Of a DNA stretch of 64,000 nucleotides, positions 57,705-64,000 are shown in pieces. The position numbers were made by a program, and so were the translations under genes. The stretch covers positions 1 to 64,000 of the forward strand of contig CALJSB010000028.1 in NCBI GenBank assembly GCA_937976305.1, given 5' to 3'. The stretch is from an uncultured Acidimicrobiales bacterium. GTDB lineage: Bacteria > Actinomycetota > Acidimicrobiia > Acidimicrobiales > SZUA-35. The notes beneath the pieces were generated by a model. The model had not been told where the DNA came from. It worked only from the letters and a program-made list of their open reading frames with translations, and searched no databases. Each line of letters opens with the position of its first letter. Position 1 is the stretch's first letter.

Positions 57705-60700
57705 CGGGCTGCAACGTCAGAAATTGGGGCGGTGAGCAGCTCGACCGTAGACACGTCCGCCAACAGGTCTTCGCGGAACGACGGCTCGCGCTCGGTGACA
57801 ACATCGACGAGCTGGCGGTATCGGTTGCGGTAACCCTGGAGGATCGAACGAGCGGTCGGCACACCGAGATCGTCAACAAGCGAGACGTGACACAGGGTAA
57901 GACCCGTCGTTGTCCCGTCTTTCACCTCGGGAACGATCATCACGATTCGTCCGTCAGAACCAACCGTGACAATCGGTACCCGTTCGACGGCAACCCGATG
58001 CTTGTTACCTCGCAACGTCGGATCCTTGTCGGTCCGCGACCGCATGTTCGTGGCGATGCCGCCCTTGTCGGCCACGAAGATCTGTGCACCGTCGCCGACG
58101 TCTCCTTCGACCCGGTAACGGGTGAAGCCAGAGATCTCGCCAATGGCGGGTGTGATCGCCGCCAGGGTTCGCAACGTGCGGTAGGAGAGCCTGTCTCGAG
58201 GGCACCCAGTGGCCAGTACACCCTGGATGAGATCAGACTGCAGCAAACTCTCATCAGCTCGAGAGATTCCAACGGTGACGGTCTTGGCCTGGTGCTTGAT
58301 GGCATCGACTGGTCGGGTGAGCTCTTCGATCGCCAACGTCAACGCCGCGGCAAGATCCTCGACGATGACGCCAGGAGTTCCGACCTTGCCGAACTCGACT
58401 TGGTAGGACTCAAACCGGGTCGAACCGCCAGCGAATCGTAGAAGCGAAGCAACCCGTGTTGCGGTGGAGGCCTCCAAGTGTCCGTTGTACTGACCGACAC
58501 GCAACGAATCGAAGAATCGAGCCGCGTGGGTTTCGATGTTCTTGCCGAACTCAACGAACCAGTTCGGCCCGGCGGCGCCGACGTAACTCTCGATGACGGC
58601 GCGGATCTCACGAAGTGGTCGGGCCGACGCGTCGATCGACAGGGCGGCTTCGTATCCGAAGAGGTGACCGACAACGGTCGACAGCACGAACGCCAGCTGC
58701 GGGTGAGTCTCAGGAACGCCGATGACCTCGAGAGCAGAGCTGAAGCGGTTCTCCCCTTCGGTGGCGATCACAATCGGGGCTGCTTTGTGGGCCCGGAAGA
58801 TGGCAACTTCCTTCGCAACGTCGTCGGCATTGGAGCCGACAAGGCCAGCAGCGCACACCAGGATCATCGGCTCAGACGAGAGGTCGATGTGCTTTTTGTC
58901 TTCGGTCACATCGCACGCGATCGACTTGTAGCAGAGCTCAGAAAGCTTGACCCGCAGCTCACGGGCGGCCACGACATTCGGACCGTTGCCGACCATGGCC
59001 CAGTAGCGGCGGCTTTGGGCGTGTCGTTCGGCGGCCCGAGCGATCTCTTCTCGCTTGGCCAGCGTGCCTCGCATGGCATCGGGAAGATCTCGCAGCGCAG
59101 CGAGAAGTGCCTGGTTCGCCTCATGGTCCATGACGACGTTTGGCAGAACCTCGGCGACACCGATGGCCAACAGGTTGCCGGCTGCAATCTGGGCGTAGAA
59201 CGCCTTGGTGGAGGCCACGCTCATCTCAACGTCACGACCATCAGAGGTGTAGAGGACGCCATCTGACTTGTCGACGAGGTCGCTGCCCCGCCGGTTGACG
59301 ATCGCGATCACGGTGGCGCCGCGGCCGCGGATGAGATCGACGGTGCGGTTGGTGTCTGTGGTGGTACCGGACTGTGAGATTGCGACCACCAAGGTGTCGC
59401 TCATGTCATCTCGCAGATGGAACCCAGAGAGTTCGGTGGCCGTGATGGCTCGAACGTTCACTTCGGAGTTCACGAGCGCCGACTCGAAGGCAGCAGCCAC
59501 CGCTTGGCCCGCGATCGCTGCGGTGCCCTGCCCGATCACTTCGACACGACGAATCTGTCCCGACTCGAGATCCGCCCTGACTTCAGCCGTGAGCGTCTCG
59601 GAGGGGAGGCGAACATCGAGATGATCACCCTTGTTGACCAGCCGTCCACGAAGGGTCTTCGCAAACGAAACCGGTGACTCGCTGATCTCTTTGAGCAGGA
59701 AGTGCGGAGCGTCTCCGCGATCGATGTCTCGGGTGGTGACAGCGGGCGGCAGCCACTCATCTGAACCAACCGGCAGCTGCGTGCCGTCATAGGCGAAGCG
59801 GCTGACACCGGCGTCGTCACCGGCCTCGGCGCCCGAAATCCGAATGATCTGACCTTGACTGGCCACCGGATTGTCTGGATCGGCCGGCGTCTCGCCATCC
59901 ATCCGCATGTACTGCGTTGCATCTTCGACAACGCCGTAGGGCTCAGAGGCCACGACAAAGGCGTCCTCGCATCGGCCGACGAACACACCCTGGCCGCTGC
60001 CGCGAAGGCAGAGGTGAAGATCTTCCGGAGCCGACGTTGTGCTCACGCCGATGGCGACCGACCCCTCGAACTGAGCGACGGCACGCCGCACCGACTCATC
60101 GAGATCGAAACCTTCGGCGAGGCCACGGCTGACCAGCGTCGGGATCACCTTTGCGTCCGTGGTGATTTCGCCCGCGATCGAGAGCTTCTCGGCTGCGATC
60201 AGATCGGCGTAGTTGTCGACATCGCCGTTGAGCGTCGCTGTGACGTACGGACCCTGCACACCGAGCGTGCGCTCGGTCTCATCGCTATTGACCGGGTGAG
60301 CGTTCGGTTCGCTGATGATGCCGACCGAGGCCCAGCGGGTGTGGCCCAGAACGGTGATCTCTGCCTCTTCGTTTTCGAGTGCCTTGTGCAGGAGGTTGTC
60401 GGCCACGATGGCGGATCGCATGGCCGCGGTGTTGTCGCCGAGTTCGCCGATCTCCGCTGCGGCCTTGTAGACGAAGCTGAGGTAACCCTGGGGTGTCCGA
60501 ATCGCTCCGTTGGTGAACAGTCCTCCGCCGTTTCGCTCGTTGAGCAATGTGGCGATGCCGGGGCTCTCGAGATCGAGGTCGTGGTTACGCACGAGCAGAT
60601 GAAGGCCAGCCGAGTCACGACCACGCACCTCGAGGCGATCGATCGCGCTCAGAGCCTGCTGGACGCTCAGGAGCCCTGCCACTGCCGCCGAACTCGGATC

Positions 60701-61120
60701 GGGACCCGCAAGCGCCGCCACTTCACGAGCGGTCCGCAAACGGTCGCGTTCGATCGCCCACGTCGCATCCTTGGCCGCAATCAACGCCGCATTGACGGCT
60801 TCGAGATCTTCGACTCGATCACCCTCGGCTTCGAGCCATGCTTCGATCGCAGCCAAGCTCTCGTTGATCTGATCGAGTCGGCTGGTCAGCTCTGCTGGCA
60901 AGGTGGAATCGGCCAGCAAGGCAATAAGCCCGGGCTCACCACGAAGGCTCAGGTCGACATCGGCGAGCTTGTTCGCTCGCTCCAGCAGAACAGCTGAAAG
61001 CCCGGCAGATCCGGCCGTCGGGAAGTCGCGAAGCGCGTCATCGACTGCTGACAGAATCTCCGCCGTTGTTGGGGGCCGCCGAGTGGACCGGCGACGCGTG
61101 ATGGCGATGATGCCGCACAT
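57689..61120 (-). CDS. glmS: Enlarged glutamine-fructose-6-phosphate aminotransferase-like protein (1143 aa)
   Basis: MCGIIAI start, RLEVRGRDSAGL, HTRWASVGIISEPNAHPV, SIS motifs (ISQSGTTTDT, ASTKAFYAQ), KHQAKTVTVG; adjacent to glmM. Confidence 0.88.
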   Translation of the reverse strand: MCGIIAITRRRSTRRPPTTAEILSAVDDALRDFPTAGSAGLSAVLLERANKLADVDLSLRGEPGLIALLADSTLPAELTSRLDQINESLAAIEAWLEAEGDRVEDLEAVNAALIAAKDATWAIERDRLRTAREVAALAGPDPSSAAVAGLLSVQQALSAIDRLEVRGRDSAGLHLLVRNHDLDLESPGIATLLNERNGGGLFTNGAIRTPQGYLSFVYKAAAEIGELGDNTAAMRSAIVADNLLHKALENEEAEITVLGHTRWASVGIISEPNAHPVNSDETERTLGVQGPYVTATLNGDVDNYADLIAAEKLSIAGEITTDAKVIPTLVSRGLAEGFDLDESVRRAVAQFEGSVAIGVSTTSAPEDLHLCLRGSGQGVFVGRCEDAFVVASEPYGVVEDATQYMRMDGETPADPDNPVASQGQIIRISGAEAGDDAGVSRFAYDGTQLPVGSDEWLPPAVTTRDIDRGDAPHFLLKEISESPVSFAKTLRGRLVNKGDHLDVRLPSETLTAEVRADLESGQIRRVEVIGQGTAAIAGQAVAAAFESALVNSEVNVRAITATELSGFHLRDDMSDTLVVAISQSGTTTDTNRTVDLIRGRGATVIAIVNRRGSDLVDKSDGVLYTSDGRDVEMSVASTKAFYAQIAAGNLLAIGVAEVLPNVVMDHEANQALLAALRDLPDAMRGTLAKREEIARAAERHAQSRRYWAMVGNGPNVVAARELRVKLSELCYKSIACDVTEDKKHIDLSSEPMILVCAAGLVGSNADDVAKEVAIFRAHKAAPIVIATEGENRFSSALEVIGVPETHPQLAFVLSTVVGHLFGYEAALSIDASARPLREIRAVIESYVGAAGPNWFVEFGKNIETHAARFFDSLRVGQYNGHLEASTATRVASLLRFAGGSTRFESYQVEFGKVGTPGVIVEDLAAALTLAIEELTRPVDAIKHQAKTVTVGISRADESLLQSDLIQGVLATGCPRDRLSYRTLRTLAAITPAIGEISGFTRYRVEGDVGDGAQIFVADKGGIATNMRSRTDKDPTLRGNKHRVAVERVPIVTVGSDGRIVMIVPEVKDGTTTGLTLCHVSLVDDLGVPTARSILQGYRNRYRQLVDVVTEREPSFREDLLADVSTVELLTAPISDVAARWTQT

Positions 61121-61138
61121 GTAGTGATTGACTCCTCG

Positions 61139-62479
61139 TCAGGACTGGATCAACTCGTGAACCCGCTGGATCAGTTGATCACAGATTGCATCAGCGGTGG
61201 CGGCGTCAACGTGTTCGACCATCACGCGCATCAAGGATTCGGTGCCAGAGGCTCGGACCAAGATTCGGCCGTCGTCCCCCATTGTCTTTTCGGCCGCCTC
61301 AACATCGAGTTGAAGACGGTCGACGAGCTCAGGATCGCGCTCGGGCAAGCGCACATTCTTCAGTACTTGCGGAACGGTGGTCATCGCCGCAGCCGCAAGG
61401 TCGGCAAGCGACGAACCGGATCGCGCTACGGCATCCATCAACTGCACCCCGGCGAGGACACCGTCGCCGGTGGTGGCGAGATCGCGGCAGATCACGTGAC
61501 CCGACTGTTCGCCTCCGAGCGAGAACGGCCCGTCGTTGAGCGCTTCGAGCACGTAGCGGTCACCCACACCAGTGGTGACGACGTTGACGTCGGCCGACGC
61601 CATCGCGCGATGGAAACCCAGGTTCGACATCACTGTGACAACGACGGTGTTTGCGGCGAGGCGACCGGAGGCTTTCCAATCCAAGGCGAGCAGAGCCAAG
61701 ACATGATCGCCGTCAACGATCACTCCATTGCCATCAACCGCGATCAGCCGATCGGCGTCGCCGTCGAAGGCCAGCCCGGCGTCGGCCCCGGCGGAGATCA
61801 CGGTCTCGCAGAGGGTCTCTGGCGCTGTGGACCCAAAGCCGTCGTTGATGTTGGTTCCGTCGGGGTCAGCGCCGATCAAGGTCACCGTGGCGCCGAGCCG
61901 TTCAAACACCGGTTGGGCTACGGCGTGCGCCGAGCCGTGGGCTGCGTCGAGCACGAGATGCATGCCATTGAGAGCGCTGGGGCTGACGGAGCCAATGACC
62001 GACTCGAGCCAACCATCGCTTCCCGCACCGGTGGTGATGGCACCAACCGCTTCACCGGTCGGCCCGTCGTCGGCGCCGTCGGTGAGCAGTTCGGCAAACC
62101 GAGCCTGCACCTTGGCCTCGATCTCATCGGTGAGCTTCAGACCACCAGCAGCAAAGAGCTTGATGCCGTTGTCGCCAAAGGGATTGTGCGACGCCGAGAT
62201 CATCGCGCCGGTGGTGCTGTCGGCACCAGCGGCCCATGCCACCGTCGGCGTTGGCACGACGCCGAGGAGCTCGACGTCAACGCCGGCGGCGGTGTAACCA
62301 GCAACGAGACCAGCCTCGAGCATGTGTCCGGAACGACGAGTGTCACGGCCGATCACGGCCCGCGACCCGCCCAGCACTTCGGCGGCAGCCCGACCGAGCG
62401 CGACAGCAACCTCAGGAGTGAGCGCGACATTGGCAACACCCCGGATGCCGTCGGTACCGAAGGAGGGGATCTTGGCCAT
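61139..62479 (-). CDS. glmM: Phosphoglucosamine mutase
   Basis: FGTDGIRGVANVALTPE, MISASHNPFGDNGIK, FDGDADRLIAVD, RASGTESLMRVMVE. Confidence 0.96.
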   Translation of the reverse strand: MAKIPSFGTDGIRGVANVALTPEVAVALGRAAAEVLGGSRAVIGRDTRRSGHMLEAGLVAGYTAAGVDVELLGVVPTPTVAWAAGADSTTGAMISASHNPFGDNGIKLFAAGGLKLTDEIEAKVQARFAELLTDGADDGPTGEAVGAITTGAGSDGWLESVIGSVSPSALNGMHLVLDAAHGSAHAVAQPVFERLGATVTLIGADPDGTNINDGFGSTAPETLCETVISAGADAGLAFDGDADRLIAVDGNGVIVDGDHVLALLALDWKASGRLAANTVVVTVMSNLGFHRAMASADVNVVTTGVGDRYVLEALNDGPFSLGGEQSGHVICRDLATTGDGVLAGVQLMDAVARSGSSLADLAAAAMTTVPQVLKNVRLPERDPELVDRLQLDVEAAEKTMGDDGRILVRASGTESLMRVMVEHVDAATADAICDQLIQRVHELIQS

Positions 62480-62526
62480 CGATGACGTTCTACCGCGTTC
62501 GCCGAGCGAACCGGCGGCAGAAGGGT

Positions 62527-62913
62527 TTAGCGCTTCGAGTACTGCGGAGCCTTACGAGCCTTCTTGAGGCCGTACTTCTTGGACTCCTTCTTGCGATCGT
62601 CACGAGTGAGCAGGCCTTCGGCCTTCACTGCCGGACGATGCTCTTCGTCGATCTCGACGAGGGCTCGGGCGATGCCGAGACGAAAGGCGCCAGCCTGGCC
62701 GGAGAGCCCGCCACCGTGGAGGGTGACGTCGATGTCGTAGGAACCTTCGAGGTCGGTGACCCGGAGCGGTTCGGTGATGACCTGGCGGTGCACGGCGTTC
62801 GGGAAGTACACCTCGAACTCAGAGCCGTTGGCCGTGATCTTGCCTTCACCTGGGGTCATACGGACCCGGGCAACGGCCCGCTTGCGGCGACCTGTAGCGA
62901 TTGTGGTGCTCAT
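62527..62913 (-). CDS. rpsI: 30S ribosomal protein S9
   Basis: [23 protein letters not shown]...C-terminal [11 protein letters not shown]. Confidence 0.97.
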   Translation of the reverse strand: MSTTIATGRRKRAVARVRMTPGEGKITANGSEFEVYFPNAVHRQVITEPLRVTDLEGSYDIDVTLHGGGLSGQAGAFRLGIARALVEIDEEHRPAVKAEGLLTRDDRKKESKKYGLKKARKAPQYSKR

Positions 62914-63365
62914 ACCTTGACCTCACGACGGGCGCCGGGACTCTCGAGTGTTTTGGGGTTCTGTGCCTGATGGGGATGCGTGGGTCCGGCGTAGACCTTC
63001 AGCTTCGTTGCCATCTGGCGGCCGAGACGATTCTTCGGCAGCATGCCGGTGATGCTCTTGCGGACGGTGTCGGCTGGACGGCGAGCCATCGAGTCGGCGT
63101 AGGTTCGCGTGGTGAGACCACCTGGGTACCCGGAGTGGGTGTGGATGAGCTTGCGCTCAGCCTTGTCTGACGTCAGCACGATCTTGGAGGCATTGATCAC
63201 GATCACGTGATCGCCCATGTCCATGTGTGGAGCGAACGTTGGCTTGTGCTTGCCCCGCAGAATGCGTGCAATTTCGGTAGCCATACGGCCAAGGGTGAGA
63301 CCTTCGGCGTCGACGACATACCAGTCGCGCACGATGTCTGCTTTTTTCGGGCTGTAGGTCTTCAC
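62910..63365 (-). CDS. rplM: 50S ribosomal protein L13
   Basis: [45 protein letters not shown]. Confidence 0.97.
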   Translation of the reverse strand: MKTYSPKKADIVRDWYVVDAEGLTLGRMATEIARILRGKHKPTFAPHMDMGDHVIVINASKIVLTSDKAERKLIHTHSGYPGGLTTRTYADSMARRPADTVRKSITGMLPKNRLGRQMATKLKVYAGPTHPHQAQNPKTLESPGARREVKV

Positions 63366-63394
63366 GGGTTCCTATTTCTCGGCCACGAAAGAGG

Positions 63395-63430
63395 GTGACC
63401 TGTTCAGGGTCGGCCTGGTCACAGGCCGAC
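63395..63430 (-). ncRNA. Candidate structured 5' leader of rplM-rpsI
   Basis: Perfect 9-bp stem GTCGGCCTG/CAGGCCGAC with 4-nt loop; loop region complementary to GGTCAC downstream. Confidence 0.4.
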
Positions 63431-63631
63431 TGGCAAGCATACGCCCGCCACGAAGCCACTCCAACCGGCCGTCGGACTCGATGAGGGAATCGAGCCCGAC
63501 GGCCGATCATGGCGCGAGCCTGACCGATTTCTCGGTCCGCCGAGGACTCGCATCCGCCACCACGGGACATGGCGACGATCTTGGATTCGGCGCTGCCGTT
63601 CAGCTTTCGCCAAACCCGCTGTCTGAACCAG

Positions 63632-64000
63632 CTAGTGCTGGCCTAACCCGCTCTGCTGACCTAACCCATAGTGCTGGGCCAACAAACTGCGCTCGTTGGA
63701 GGTCAACACGTGGGTTCCACTCGCCTTTGGAGCCGAACCGATCATGCGCTGGTCAAACGGGACGACCAGCTTGTTGGTCACCGTCGCGTACGACCCACGA
63801 ACCGGGACATACCTGGCAGCCCGGAATGGGCCCTTCTTGACCACCAACCACGTGGGTTTGGCATCGGTGCCTTCAAACAGCACGTCCCGGACCTTGCCGA
63901 GTGAGTTGCCGTTGGTGTCGATGACCCGACGCTCGCTGTACACGATCGGCAGATCGGCCTCGTGAGTGTCTGTGTCGAGCTCGTCCGGCGCTGCCCGTTT
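63632..64000 (-). CDS. PRC-barrel-like domain protein (probably truncated by the window edge)
   Basis: VYSERRVIDTNGNSLGKVRDVLFEGTDAKPTWLVVKKGPFRAARYVPV; frame remains open to the window edge. Confidence 0.65.
   Translation of the reverse strand, partial: KRAAPDELDTDTHEADLPIVYSERRVIDTNGNSLGKVRDVLFEGTDAKPTWLVVKKGPFRAARYVPVRGSYATVTNKLVVPFDQRMIGSAPKASGTHVLTSNERSLLAQHYGLGQQSGLGQH

Noticed and set aside
59855-60997. 380-aa plus-strand ORF opposite glmS
   Set aside because: Antisense shadow ORF with no recognisable motifs.
61124-62485. 453-aa plus-strand ORF opposite glmM
   Set aside because: Antisense shadow ORF of a well-conserved gene in high-GC DNA.

Overview
This is a compact, high-GC, mostly housekeeping chromosomal window. 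Gene content and the order rplM-rpsI-glmM-glmS-acpS suggest an actinobacterium, probably Acidimicrobiia-like (inference). I saw no tRNA, rRNA, CRISPR array, transposase or integrase. Main blocks: a secreted DUF4214 protein; two tandem AhpD-like proteins with a divergent TetR; metF; purH; a cell-wall amidase; sucCD; pcrA/uvrD carrying an in-frame intein; an approx. 3830-aa surface protein with about 27 DUF11-type repeats and a C-terminal LAFTG-TM-basic tail, followed by a GGDEF/EAL gene; guaA and guaB3-like; a hydroxylase/desaturase with a NarL-type two-component pair; assorted hydrolases, NUDIX and GNAT genes; groES-groEL with a perfect CIRCE; terC; tsaE-tsaB-rimI-tsaD; a DUF3524-type glycosyltransferase; acpS; a strongly enlarged GlmS (1143 aa); glmM; rpsI-rplM. 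Points most worth a second look: the PcrA intein with a possible GIY-YIG-like insert, the enlarged GlmS, the giant Cys-paired DUF11 protein next to a c-di-GMP gene, a two-copy structured intergenic repeat (about 5010 and 11221), a Rieske-like protein that appears to have lost its cluster ligands, a tandem AhpD paralogue without its CxxC, and a candidate rplM leader RNA. Everything was read by eye from the sequence and the supplied ORF track. No searches were run.
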